Positions 23,345-31,466 of a stretch of DNA of 64,000 nucleotides are shown one piece after another (the first letter of the stretch is position 1; every line of letters starts with the position of its first letter). The DNA lies in the NCBI RefSeq assembly GCF_029892565.1, contig NZ_JARXVH010000011.1, positions 248,001 to 312,000 on the forward strand, in the 5' to 3' direction. A program made the translations under genes and the position numbers. The stretch comes from Streptomyces pseudovenezuelae. GTDB taxonomy: Bacteria > Actinomycetota > Actinomycetes > Streptomycetales > Streptomycetaceae. The notes under the pieces are model-generated. The model made no database searches and was not told the origin of the DNA. It worked only from the letters and a program-made list of their open reading frames with translations.

Positions 23345-24820
23345 ATGACCTCACCGCTCACCATCCCCGCGTCCGCCGGACGCTGGACGCCCCGGCTCTG
23401 GGGCACCCTGCTGGTGCTCTGCGCCGCGATGTTCCTGGACGCGCTGGACGTGTCCATGGTCGGCGTGGCCCTGCCGTCCATCGGTTCCGACCTCGACCTG
23501 TCCACCTCGACGCTGCAATGGATCGTCAGCGGCTACATCCTGGGCTACGGCGGTCTGCTCCTGCTCGGCGGTCGCACCGCCGACCTGCTCGGCCGGCGCC
23601 AGGTCTTCCTGGTCGCCCTCGGCGTCTTCGCCCTCGCCTCCCTGCTCGGCGGCCTCGTCGACTCGGGCCCGCTGCTGATCGCCAGCCGCTTCATCAAGGG
23701 CCTGAGCGCGGCCTTCACAGCCCCCGCAGGCCTGTCGATCATCACCACGACCTTCCCCGAGGGCCCGCTGCGCAACCGGGCCCTGTCCATCTACACCACC
23801 TGCGCGGCCACCGGCTTCTCGATGGGCCTGGTGCTGTCCGGCCTGCTCACCGAGGCCAGTTGGCGGCTGACCATGCTGCTGCCCGCGCCCATCGCCCTGA
23901 TCGCCCTGTTCGCCGGCCTGAAGCTCCTCCCGCGCAGCGAGCGCGAGAAGGACCACAACGGCTACGACATCCCCGGCGCCGTCCTCGGCACCGCGTCGAT
24001 GCTGCTGCTCGTCTACACGGTCGTCCAGGCACCGGAGTCCGGCTGGGCCTCGGCCCGCACACTGCTGTCCTTCCTCGCGGTCGCCGTCATGCTCACCGTC
24101 TTCGTACGGATCGAGCGGCGCTCGGCCGGTCCGCTGATCCGGCTCGGCGTACTGCGCTCCGGCACCCAACTCCGCGCCCAGCTCGGCGCGATGACGCTCT
24201 TCGGCTCGTACGTCGGCTTCCAGTTCCTGGTCACGCTGTACATGCAGTCCCTGCTCGGCTGGTCGGCGCTGCACACCGCGCTCGCCTTCCTGCCCGCGGG
24301 CGCGATCGTCGCGCTGTCCGCGACGAAGATGGGCGCGATCGTCGACCGGTTCGGCACTCAGCGGCTGATCGTCGCGGGCTTCGTATTGATGATCACCGGA
24401 TACGCGCTGTTCCTGCGTGTCAGCCTCGACCCGACGTACGCGACGCTGATCCTGCCGTCGATGGTGCTGATCGGCGGGGCCTTCGCGCTGATCTTCCCCT
24501 CGCTCAACATCCAGGCCACCAACGGCGTCGACGACCACGAGCAGGGCATGGTCTCCGGGCTGCTCAACACCTCGGTGCAGGTGGGCGGCGCGATCTTCCT
24601 GGCCGTCGTGACGGCCGTGGTCACGGCGGGCGCCGACGAGAACGCCGGCCCGCAGGCCGTCCTGGACAGCTACCGGCCGGGGCTGATCGTGGTCACCGGC
24701 ATCGCCGCGGCGGGCCTGCTGATCAGCCTCCCGGGTCTGCGCACCCGGCGCCGGCAGCAGTCCGTGGTGGTCGCCAAGTCCACATCCCAGGAGGCGGAGC
24801 GGGTTTCGGTCCGCGACTAG
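23345..24820 (+). CDS. DHA2-family (14-TM) drug exporter
   Basis: 491 residues. Fourteen hydrophobic helices. Motif D1 in helix 1 (LCAAMFLDALDVSMVGVALPSIG), motif A in loop 2-3 (GGRTADLLGRRQVFL), and antiporter motif C-like sequence in helix 5 (SMGLVLSGLL). This is the QacA/EmrB type of proton-driven multidrug efflux pump. The divergent MarR gene (22881) is the likely regulator and the operators overlap its promoter. The first 14 codons of the longer frame from 23303 lie within the promoter and are not used. Confidence 0.92.
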   Translation: MTSPLTIPASAGRWTPRLWGTLLVLCAAMFLDALDVSMVGVALPSIGSDLDLSTSTLQWIVSGYILGYGGLLLLGGRTADLLGRRQVFLVALGVFALASLLGGLVDSGPLLIASRFIKGLSAAFTAPAGLSIITTTFPEGPLRNRALSIYTTCAATGFSMGLVLSGLLTEASWRLTMLLPAPIALIALFAGLKLLPRSEREKDHNGYDIPGAVLGTASMLLLVYTVVQAPESGWASARTLLSFLAVAVMLTVFVRIERRSAGPLIRLGVLRSGTQLRAQLGAMTLFGSYVGFQFLVTLYMQSLLGWSALHTALAFLPAGAIVALSATKMGAIVDRFGTQRLIVAGFVLMITGYALFLRVSLDPTYATLILPSMVLIGGAFALIFPSLNIQATNGVDDHEQGMVSGLLNTSVQVGGAIFLAVVTAVVTAGADENAGPQAVLDSYRPGLIVVTGIAAAGLLISLPGLRTRRRQQSVVVAKSTSQEAERVSVRD

Positions 24821-24837
24821 GGGGACGCCTCCGCAGT

Positions 24838-24873
24838 GTGTGCCCGGCGGGATCTGTGTCCCGCCGGGCACAC
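24838..24873. terminator. Strong terminator after the MFS exporter
   Basis: Perfect 15-bp stem (24838-24852 / 24859-24873) with a 6-nt loop, arms containing TGCCCGGCGGGA. It starts 18 bp after the exporter stop. Confidence 0.9.
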
Positions 24874-24937
24874 GGCTGAGAGACTCACTCCTACGTCCGA
24901 ATACGGGGGACGGCGCGGTCAGGCCGATCGGGACGCG

Positions 24938-25177
24938 GTGACCGTCGAGATCGGCTACGCCCTGTCCAGCGCGGTGTTCGCGGCGGCGGTCGTCTTCGGG
25001 GCGGTAGCCGGTCCGGCGCTGCTCTTCGATCTGCCGCGTGTCGTCGAGACCGTGCTGGTGCGCGCGGGGCTGGTGCTCGTGCCGGTGCTGTTCTTCGTGC
25101 GGGTGATCACCGTGCTCGTCCGCCTCCGGCAGGCGGCTCAGCCCAGCCAGCCCGGGCGCACCAACCCCGACTCGTAG
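24938..25177 (+). CDS. Small two-helix membrane protein (DUF6332-like)
   Basis: 79 residues if GTG 24938 is the start: VTVEIGYALSSAVFAAAVVFGAVAG forms the first TM helix and VRAGLVLVPVLFFVRVITVLVRL the second, followed by a short basic tail. The preceding in-frame residues (RRGQADRDA) look conserved and would fit the DUF6332 N-terminus, but the only upstream start codon (24836) lies inside the terminator hairpin. Function unknown. The 3' end overlaps the convergent response-regulator gene by 40 bp. Confidence 0.6.
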   Translation: MTVEIGYALSSAVFAAAVVFGAVAGPALLFDLPRVVETVLVRAGLVLVPVLFFVRVITVLVRLRQAAQPSQPGRTNPDS

Positions 25178-25803
25178 GCCAGAACGACCAGTTGGGCCCG
25201 GTCCCGGGCGCCCAGCTTGACCATCGTGCGGCTGACGTGGGTCTTCGCGGTGAGCGGGCTGACGACCAGGCGGCGGGCGATCTCGTCGTTGGAGAGGCCG
25301 ATCCCGACCAGGGCCATCACCTCCCGCTCCCGCTCGGTGAGTTCAGCGAGCACGTCCGCGACGGCGGGTTCCTTGGAACGGGCCGCGAACTCGGCGATCA
25401 GACGGCGCGTGACACCGGGCGAGAGGAGCGCGTCGCCCTCGACCACCGCCCGTACCGCGCGCAGGAGTTCCTCCGGCTCGGTGTCCTTCACCAGGAAGCC
25501 GGAGGCGCCCGCGCGGATCGCCTCGAAGACGTACTCGTCGAGCTCGAAGGTGGTCAGCATGACGACCTTGACGCCTTCGAGAGCAGCGTCGTCGGTGATA
25601 CGGCGGGTCGCCGCCAGTCCGTCGAGCAGCGGCATACGGATGTCCATCAGGACGACGTCGGGGCGCAGTTCACGCACCTTCCGTACCGCCTCCTCGCCGT
25701 CGGAGGCCTCCCCCGCCACCTCGATGTCCGGCTGTGCGTCGAGCAACGCCCGGAAGCCGGCCCGCACGAGTGACTGGTCGTCGGCGAGCAGTACGCGGAT
25801 CAC
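25138..25803 (-). CDS. NarL/LuxR-type response regulator
   Basis: 221 residues from GTG at 25803, overlapping the kinase stop as GTGA. Receiver domain 1-120: acidic pocket DDQ near residue 8, phospho-acceptor Asp in VVLMDIRMP (about residue 54), Thr in VVMLTTF and Lys in GFLVKDT. C-terminal LuxR HTH: LTEREREVMALVGIGLSNDEIARRLVVSPLTAKTHVS. With the upstream HisKA_3 kinase it forms a DesK/DesR-like two-component pair. The output genes are not evident; autoregulation is likely through the inverted repeat at 27094. Confidence 0.94.
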   Translation of the reverse strand: MIRVLLADDQSLVRAGFRALLDAQPDIEVAGEASDGEEAVRKVRELRPDVVLMDIRMPLLDGLAATRRITDDAALEGVKVVMLTTFELDEYVFEAIRAGASGFLVKDTEPEELLRAVRAVVEGDALLSPGVTRRLIAEFAARSKEPAVADVLAELTEREREVMALVGIGLSNDEIARRLVVSPLTAKTHVSRTMVKLGARDRAQLVVLAYESGLVRPGWLG

Positions 25804-27035
25804 CGGTCGTCCTCCTTGGCCTTCACCTTCAACGGCAGTACGGCGAGCACCCGGAAGCCTCCGTCGGGGCGCGGGCCCGCCTCGATCGTGCCACCCAGAG
25901 CGGCGGCCCGCTCCCGCATTCCGGCCAGTCCGTTGCCGCTGCCGCCCGCGTCGGCGCCGGTCGCGGGCCCGTCGTCGTCGATCCGCAGCCGTAGCTCCCG
26001 CTTGTCGTGGGCGAGACGCACGCGCGCGTGACGCGAGCCCGAGTGGCGTACGACGTTGGTGAGCGCCTCCTGGACGATGCGGAAGGCGGCCAGGTCCGTG
26101 CCCGGCGCGAGCCGGGGTGGCTCGCCCTCGACGTCCACCGTCAGACCCGCGCTGCCGGCCTGCTCGACCAGCTCGGGCAGCCGGTCCAGACCGGGCGCCG
26201 GGGCGCGCGGCACGTCCCCGGGCGTGCGGAGTGTGTCGAGCACCTGGCGGACCTCGCCGAGCGCCTCCTTGCTCGCCGCCTTGATGGTGGTGAGCGCCGT
26301 GCGCGCCTGCTCGGGATCGCTGTCGAGCAGGGCCAGGCCGACGCCCGCCTGGACGTTGATGACGGAGATGCTGTGCGCGAGGACGTCGTGCAGTTCGCGG
26401 GCCATCTTCAGCCGCTCCTCGTCGGCCCGGCGCTTCGCCGCCTGCGCCCGCTCGGCGCGATCGCGGGCCCACTGCTCACGCCGGGTCCGGGCCAGCTCGG
26501 CGACCGCCACGATCGCCACCACCCAGGTGGCGACCACGATCTCCTGCCCCCAGGCCACCGCCGAGTCTCCGGACGGTGGCAGCCAGCGGTAGAGCCAGTG
26601 GGACATGAGCACGTGCCCCGCCCACAGCATCCCGACCGCGCCCCAGGCGGCCCGTCGGTACCCGGCGACGACGGCACTGAAGCAGGCCAGGGCGACGGTG
26701 AGGAAGACCGGCCCGTACGGGAATCCGGCGCCCAGATAGACCATGGCGGCGGCGGACGTGCCGAAGACGACGACCACGGGATGCCGCTGACGCCACAGCA
26801 GCAGTCCCGACCCGACGATCAGCAGCACGCGCGCGAAGGCGTTGAGCTCGGCCCGCTCGTGCACCTGCTGGTGGGCCGCGTAGTTCGAGCCGATGAGCAC
26901 GAAGACGGTGAGCAGCACGGTGGAGCGCCACGGCCAGCGGGCGCCGCGCTCCTCCTCGTTCCAGCGGTTCAGCCACGGCGGCCCGTGCCGCCACCACTGG
27001 GGCGGACCGCCCCCGCTCACACGCTGCTCTTCCAT
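25800..27035 (-). CDS. Sensor histidine kinase (HisKA_3/DesK-like)
   Basis: 411 residues from ATG at 27035, preceded by TAGCGT at leaderless spacing. Five or six N-terminal TM helices (about residues 40-185) without a large external loop, so it probably senses a membrane or intramembrane signal. A coiled segment (RTRREQWARDRAERAQAAKRRADEER) leads to the dimerisation helix with phospho-acceptor His in MARELHDVLAHSIS, and a HATPase domain with NVVRHSGSRHARVRL (N box) and GNGLAGMRERAAALGG (G box). Translationally coupled to the response regulator. Confidence 0.94.
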   Translation of the reverse strand: MEEQRVSGGGPPQWWRHGPPWLNRWNEEERGARWPWRSTVLLTVFVLIGSNYAAHQQVHERAELNAFARVLLIVGSGLLLWRQRHPVVVVFGTSAAAMVYLGAGFPYGPVFLTVALACFSAVVAGYRRAAWGAVGMLWAGHVLMSHWLYRWLPPSGDSAVAWGQEIVVATWVVAIVAVAELARTRREQWARDRAERAQAAKRRADEERLKMARELHDVLAHSISVINVQAGVGLALLDSDPEQARTALTTIKAASKEALGEVRQVLDTLRTPGDVPRAPAPGLDRLPELVEQAGSAGLTVDVEGEPPRLAPGTDLAAFRIVQEALTNVVRHSGSRHARVRLAHDKRELRLRIDDDGPATGADAGGSGNGLAGMRERAAALGGTIEAGPRPDGGFRVLAVLPLKVKAKEDDR

Positions 27036-27093
27036 GACCGCAACGCTAGACGTCACCAGGCCCGACGGGCGTCCGCCGGGCGTGGTGATCACG

Positions 27094-27113
27094 CGTACTC
27101 CCGGGGAAGTACG
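27094..27113. promoter_or_regulatory. Inverted repeat CGTACT-N8-AGTACG
   Basis: Six-bp arms (27094-27099, 27108-27113) with an 8-bp CCCGGGGA centre, about 60 bp upstream of the kinase start. Spacing suits a NarL-type dimer, so it is a candidate autoregulatory site. Confidence 0.5.
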
Positions 27114-27192
27114 TCAGCGGGTGGCGGGGCACCTTCGGCCAAGGAGGGAGCGACGGCCCCCGGAGGGCGCGGTCACCGTAGGCCCGCCCCCT

Positions 27193-27879
27193 TCACCGCA
27201 GGCCCACTCCCGCGGCCAGTCGGCCCGCCCCGTGCCGGAAAAACGTCCCCCGGTCCTCGACCACCCGGTGGAACTGGCCGAACAGCTCGAACCCGATCAG
27301 CCCGAACATCTGCGCCCAGGCCGCGACAAGGGCCGTCGCCACGGCCGGCGGGAGGTCGGGGGCGATGTCGGCGGCCATCCGCTCGGCCTCGGGGCGCAGT
27401 TCCGCGGGCAGCGGCGGCATGGTCAGGCCGGGGCCCCGGAGGGCGTCGCGAACGATGCCGATCAGGACCAGGCCGACCCGGGAGGCCGGCGGGACCGTGG
27501 TGTCGGGGGCGATGTATCCGGGGACCGGCGAACCGTAGATCAGCGCGTACTCGTGCGGATGCGCGAACGCCCACTCGCGCACGGCTTCGCAGACAGCGAT
27601 CCAGCGCTGTACGGGGCCTGCCGCGTCGGCGGTGTCACGCGCCGCCTCGGCCGCCTCGCCGACGGAGTCGTACGCGTCGATGATGAGGGCGGTGAGCAGG
27701 TCGTCGCGGCTGGGGAAGTAGCGGTAGAGCGCGGACGAGACCATGCCGAGTTCGCGGGCCACGGCGCGCAGCGAGAGCTTGGCGGCGCCCTCGGCGGCGA
27801 GCTGTTTGCGGGCCTCGTCCTTGATGGCCGCGGTGACTTCGATCCTGGCCCGGGCACGGGCCCCGTGTGCGGTGCTCAT
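27193..27879 (-). CDS. TetR-family regulator of the adjacent nitroreductase
   Basis: 228 residues from ATG at 27879. HTH domain about 10-60: AIKDEARKQLAAEGAAKLSLRAVARELGMVSSALYRYFPSRDDLL is the full TetR signature. The C-terminal ligand domain is of the TetR_C_33 type often found in actinobacteria (WAFAHPHEYALIYGSPVPGY). It is divergent from the deazaflavin-dependent oxidoreductase gene with five near-identical boxes between them, so mutual control is likely. The frame continues upstream to 27987 through the boxes, but no start there has a binding site. Confidence 0.94.
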   Translation of the reverse strand: MSTAHGARARARIEVTAAIKDEARKQLAAEGAAKLSLRAVARELGMVSSALYRYFPSRDDLLTALIIDAYDSVGEAAEAARDTADAAGPVQRWIAVCEAVREWAFAHPHEYALIYGSPVPGYIAPDTTVPPASRVGLVLIGIVRDALRGPGLTMPPLPAELRPEAERMAADIAPDLPPAVATALVAAWAQMFGLIGFELFGQFHRVVEDRGTFFRHGAGRLAAGVGLR

Positions 27880-27902
27880 GCGAGCGAGTGTGCCACGAAA
27901 AC

Positions 27903-28027
27903 AGAGCAGTGCACACAAGCAAGAGCGGTGCACTAAAAAGAGAGCACTGCTCTTGCTTTGGATCGCCGATCTCAGGCAGACTGACAACGCAAGCGAGAGC
28001 AGTGCTCACAAAAGTGAGCGACGCTCT
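27903..28027. promoter_or_regulatory. Cluster of five TetR-type operator boxes
   Basis: Consensus AGAGCAGTGCTC. Boxes: 27903-27914, 27922-27933, 27942-27953 (inverse), 27996-28007 and 28016-28027 (inverse). Boxes 2 and 3 together form a larger inverted repeat with AGCAAGAGC arms. The cluster fills the 168-bp TetR/nitroreductase intergenic region. Confidence 0.85.
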
Positions 28028-28047
28028 CTCATCGGTTGGAGAGCATC

Positions 28048-28521
28048 ATGTCCGAGTCCTCGTCCTCGTCCTCGTCAGCGCCGTACTACCTCAAGGGCAG
28101 CCCGCTGACCGTCCGCATCAACAGCGTCCTGGGCTGGATGGCCCGGCACGGAGTCAGCCTCATGGGCTCCGCCGAGATGTCGGTGCGCGGTCGCAAGAGC
28201 GGCCGGATGCAGCGCATCCCGGTCAACCCGCACACCTACGAGGGCACGCAGTACATCGTCTCGGCCCGCGGCCACTCGCAGTGGGTGCGGAACATGCGGG
28301 TCGCCGGCGGCGGCGAGCTGCGCGTCGGGCGCAAGATCCGCACGTTCACCGCGCAGGAGCTTCCCGACACCGAGAAGCTCCCGATCCTGCGGACCTACCT
28401 GGAGAAGTGGGGCTGGGAGGTCAACCAGTACTTCCAGGGCGTCACCGCGAAGTCCACCGACGAGGAGATCATCGCGGCCGCACCGGACCACCCCGTCTTC
28501 CGCATCACGGTCGCGAAGTGA
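28048..28521 (+). CDS. Deazaflavin (F420)-dependent nitroreductase family protein
   Basis: 157 residues from ATG at 28048 (GGAGAG 7-8 nt upstream). The split-barrel Ddn-like fold is seen as RKSGRMQRIPVNPHTYEGTQYIV, RGHSQWVRNMRVAGGGELRVGRK and the C-terminal DHPVFRI. Homologues bind F420 or FMN and reduce quinones or nitro compounds. The N-terminus has a run of seven serines. Divergent TetR regulation suggests induction by a xenobiotic. Its stop codon lies in a terminator stem (28519-28545). Confidence 0.9.
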   Translation: MSESSSSSSSAPYYLKGSPLTVRINSVLGWMARHGVSLMGSAEMSVRGRKSGRMQRIPVNPHTYEGTQYIVSARGHSQWVRNMRVAGGGELRVGRKIRTFTAQELPDTEKLPILRTYLEKWGWEVNQYFQGVTAKSTDEEIIAAAPDHPVFRITVAK

Positions 28522-28545
28522 CCGCGCTCTTCGGCAGCGCGGTCA
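28519..28545. terminator. Terminator overlapping the nitroreductase stop
   Basis: Perfect 10-bp stem TGACCGCGCT / AGCGCGGTCA with a 7-nt loop; the TGA of the stem is the stop codon. Confidence 0.85.
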
Positions 28546-28578
28546 GCATCACGGTCGGCAGATGACGTCGCCGCACGG

Positions 28579-29901
28579 TCAGGAGCTGCCCTCGCCTCCC
28601 TTGCCGACCGCTCCCGGCTCTTCGACCGCACCGGCCTCTCCCGCCGCACCCGCACTCGCCTCTCCGCCCGCGTCGACCGCGCCGGCCTCCACAGGACGCC
28701 GGTCGAGCGCGGTCAGGGCGCGCTGGGCCATCGGGTGGGAGCGCATGAGTTCGGCGAGGGAGGTCGAGCCCTGGGTGATCTCCCTGAACGCGTTCCACGC
28801 CGGCCGGAAGCCGGTGAGTGCCGCGTGGAACAGGCCGGGACGGCGCTCGAAGATGGCCAGCATCCGCTTGCCGACGCTCATCTCGACCCCGAGACCGGCC
28901 TTGATCGCGAACGCGTAGTTCAGCGCCTGGCGCCGCGCGTCCACCGCGTCGTGCGCTTCGCCGATCCGCACGGCCCACTCCCCCGCGAGGCGCCCTGAGC
29001 GCAGCGCGAACGAGATGCCCTCGCGCGTCCACGGCTCCAGCAGCCCGGCCGCGTCCCCGCACACCAGCACCCGCCCGCGTGAGAGCGGCGAGTCGTCGGC
29101 CCGGCAACGCGTCAAGTGCCCTGAGGAGATGCTCGGTTCGAACCCTGCGAGGCCGAGCCGGGCGATGAAGTCCTCCAAGTACCGCTTGGTCGCGGCGCCT
29201 TCGCCGCGGGCCGAGATCACGCCCACCGTCAGGGTGTCGCCCTTGGGGAACACCCAGCCGTAACTGCCGGGCATCGGGCCCCAGTCGATGAGCACCCGTC
29301 CCTTCCAGTCCTCGGCGACGGTCTCCGGCACCGGGATCTCCGCCTCCAGGCCGAGGTCCACCTGGTCGAGCTTCACGCCGACGTGCGCTCCTATGCGGCT
29401 GGCGCTGCCGTCCGCCCCGACCACGGCCCGGGCGAGCAGCGTCTCGCCGCCCTGCAGCACCACGGCGACCGTGCGCCGGTCCGGCACGGACGAACCGTGC
29501 TGCTCGACGCGTTGGACGGTGGCGCCCGTGCGCAGTTCGGCGCCCGCCTTCTGCGCGTGCTCGACCAGTTGGTGGTCGAACTCGGGCCGGTTGATCAGCC
29601 CGAACATCATCTGCTTGGAGCGGCGGGTGCGTGTGAAGCGCCCGTTGTTGGAGAACGTCACCGCGTGCACGCGGTCCCGCAGCGGCAGTTCGAAGCCGGG
29701 CGGCAGGCAGTCGCGGGATGGTCCGATGATGCCCCCGCCGCACGTTTTGTACCGGGGCAGCTCAGCCTTCTCCAGCAACAGCACGCTCCGCCCCGCCACC
29801 GCGGCCGCGTACGCGGCGGAGGCCCCCGCGGGTCCCGCACCCACCACGACGACGTCCCACACCCGCTGTCCGTCGTCCGCCGAAGAGTTCTCGCTGCTCA
29901 C
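28579..29901 (-). CDS. Geranylgeranyl-reductase-family flavoprotein
   Basis: 440 residues from GTG at 29901. FAD-binding Rossmann motif VVVVGAGPAGASAAYAAAVAGRSVLLLEK (about 17-45), the RYKTCGGGI(I)GP motif of the geranylgeranyl reductase family, and the second FAD motif VLVCGDAAGLLEPWTREGISFALRSGRLAGEW (about 295-325). These enzymes saturate isoprenoid double bonds of, for example, menaquinone or lipids. The last 50 residues are Ala/Gly/Glu low-complexity. No isoprenoid genes adjoin; membrane quinone or lipid modification is an inference. Start has no strong binding site and may be leaderless. Confidence 0.9.
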   Translation of the reverse strand: MSSENSSADDGQRVWDVVVVGAGPAGASAAYAAAVAGRSVLLLEKAELPRYKTCGGGIIGPSRDCLPPGFELPLRDRVHAVTFSNNGRFTRTRRSKQMMFGLINRPEFDHQLVEHAQKAGAELRTGATVQRVEQHGSSVPDRRTVAVVLQGGETLLARAVVGADGSASRIGAHVGVKLDQVDLGLEAEIPVPETVAEDWKGRVLIDWGPMPGSYGWVFPKGDTLTVGVISARGEGAATKRYLEDFIARLGLAGFEPSISSGHLTRCRADDSPLSRGRVLVCGDAAGLLEPWTREGISFALRSGRLAGEWAVRIGEAHDAVDARRQALNYAFAIKAGLGVEMSVGKRMLAIFERRPGLFHAALTGFRPAWNAFREITQGSTSLAELMRSHPMAQRALTALDRRPVEAGAVDAGGEASAGAAGEAGAVEEPGAVGKGGEGSS

Positions 29902-29976
29902 GATGGTCCGTTACTCCCGATCACGCCGCCTGCCGCACCTGTCTCCCGCATCCTACGGCGGGCGTCGCCGCGGACC

Positions 29977-29995
29977 GCTGTGGGAGGATCACAGC
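29977..29995. promoter_or_regulatory. Inverted repeat GCTGTG-N7-CACAGC
   Basis: Lies 41 bp before the M20 peptidase start and spans a GGAGGATC stretch likely to be its promoter -10 region. Possible operator; not recognised. Confidence 0.35.
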
Positions 29996-30035
29996 ACTTC
30001 ACTTGCACAACGTCGCACCCACAAGGAGCGTGCCC

Positions 30036-31391
30036 ATGTCGTCGAATCCGGTCGCCGAGACCGTCGCCTCGCTGATGCCGAGGGCCCAGGCGGAACTCGC
30101 CGAACTGGTGGCGTTCAAATCGGTGGCCGACTTCGACCAGTTCCCCAGGAGCGAGAGCGAGGGCGCCGCGAACTGGGTCGCCGACGCCCTGCGCGCCGAG
30201 GGTTTCCAGGACGTGGCCCTGCTCGACACCCCCGACGGCACGCAGTCGGTGTACGGCTGTCTGCCCGGCCCCGAGGGCGCGAAGACGGTCCTGCTCTACG
30301 CCCACTACGACGTGCAGCCCCCGCTCGACGAGGCCGCCTGGACCACCCCGCCCTTCGAGCTGACCGAGCGCGACGGGCGCTGGTACGGGCGCGGCGCGGC
30401 CGACTGCAAGGGCGGGGTCATCATGCACCTGCTCGCGCTGCGTGCCCTGAAGGCCGCCGGCGGGGTCCCGGTCCACGTCAAGTTCATCGCCGAGGGCTCG
30501 GAGGAGCAGGGCACCGGCGGTCTGGAGCGGTACGCCGAGGAGCACCCGGACCTGCTCGCGGCCGACACCATCGTCATCGGCGACGCCGGCAACTTCCGCG
30601 TCGGTCTGCCCACGGTCACCTCCACCCTGCGCGGCATGACCCTGCTACGCGTGCAGATCGACACCCTCGAAGGCAACCTCCACTCGGGCCAGTTCGGCGG
30701 CGCCGCCCCCGACGCGCTGGGCGCCCTGATCCGCGTACTGGACTCGCTGCGCGCCGAAGACGGCTCGACGACCGTCGACGGGCTTGCCCCCGAGAGCGGT
30801 TGGGAGGGTCTTCAGTACGAGGAGGAGCAGTTCCGGCAGGACGCGAAGGTGCTGGACGGCGTACAGCTGATCGGTTCGGGCACGGTCGCCGACCGCATCT
30901 GGGCGCGCCCCGCCGTGACCGTCCTCGGCATCGACTGTCCGCCGGTCGTCGGTGCCACGCCGTCCGTGCAGGCGAGTGCGCGTGCGCTGGTCAGCCTGCG
31001 GGTGCCGCCGGGCGTGGACGCGGCCGAGGCGACCAAGCTGCTGCAGGCCCACCTGGAGGCGCACACGCCGTGGGGCGCCCGGGTGCGCACCGAACAGACC
31101 GGCCAGGGCCAGGCGTTCAGCGCCGACACGACCAGTCCGGCGTACGCGGCGATGGCCGAGGCGATGGCGGTCGCCTACCCGGGCCAGGAGATGCAGTACG
31201 CCGGCCAGGGCGGCTCCATCCCGCTGTGCAACACCCTGGCCTCGCTCTACCCGCGCGCGGAGATCCTCCTGATCGGCCTGAGCGAGCCGGAGGCCCAGAT
31301 CCACGCGGTGAACGAGAGCGTGTCGCCTGAGGAGTTGGAGCGTCTGTCGGTGACGGAGGCGCTGTTCCTGCGGAACTACGCGGCGAGTTGA
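30036..31391 (+). CDS. M20-family dipeptidase/metallopeptidase
   Basis: 451 residues from ATG at 30036 with AAGGAG 8 nt upstream. Di-zinc site: YAHYDVQPP (His and Asp), GRGAADCKGG (bridging Asp), GSEEQGTGG (Glu-Glu general base and ligand) and a terminal His in AQIHAVNESV. Dimerisation domain between about 190 and 310. It belongs to the PepV/CNDP-type dipeptidases; substrate would be small peptides or N-acyl amino acids in the cytoplasm. It is monocistronic and ends at a strong terminator. Confidence 0.94.
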   Translation: MSSNPVAETVASLMPRAQAELAELVAFKSVADFDQFPRSESEGAANWVADALRAEGFQDVALLDTPDGTQSVYGCLPGPEGAKTVLLYAHYDVQPPLDEAAWTTPPFELTERDGRWYGRGAADCKGGVIMHLLALRALKAAGGVPVHVKFIAEGSEEQGTGGLERYAEEHPDLLAADTIVIGDAGNFRVGLPTVTSTLRGMTLLRVQIDTLEGNLHSGQFGGAAPDALGALIRVLDSLRAEDGSTTVDGLAPESGWEGLQYEEEQFRQDAKVLDGVQLIGSGTVADRIWARPAVTVLGIDCPPVVGATPSVQASARALVSLRVPPGVDAAEATKLLQAHLEAHTPWGARVRTEQTGQGQAFSADTTSPAYAAMAEAMAVAYPGQEMQYAGQGGSIPLCNTLASLYPRAEILLIGLSEPEAQIHAVNESVSPEELERLSVTEALFLRNYAAS

Positions 31392-31411
31392 TCCCAGCTA
31401 CGCAGAGCGGC

Positions 31412-31440
31412 GGGCCCTCGTCCTACTCGGACGGGGGCCC
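31412..31440. terminator. Bidirectional terminator
   Basis: GGGCCCTCGTCC / GGACGGGGGCCC stem (one mismatch, 5-nt loop), extended by GCAGA/TCTGC outer pairing, between the convergent M20 and NUDIX genes. Confidence 0.8.
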
Positions 31441-31466
31441 TTCTGCGGTCGTCCCCGTGGACGGCG

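Noticed and set aside
24836..24937. Upstream start for the small DUF6332-like gene
   Set aside because: The start codon lies in the perfect terminator hairpin of the exporter gene; GTG 24938 is preferred although the intervening residues look conserved.
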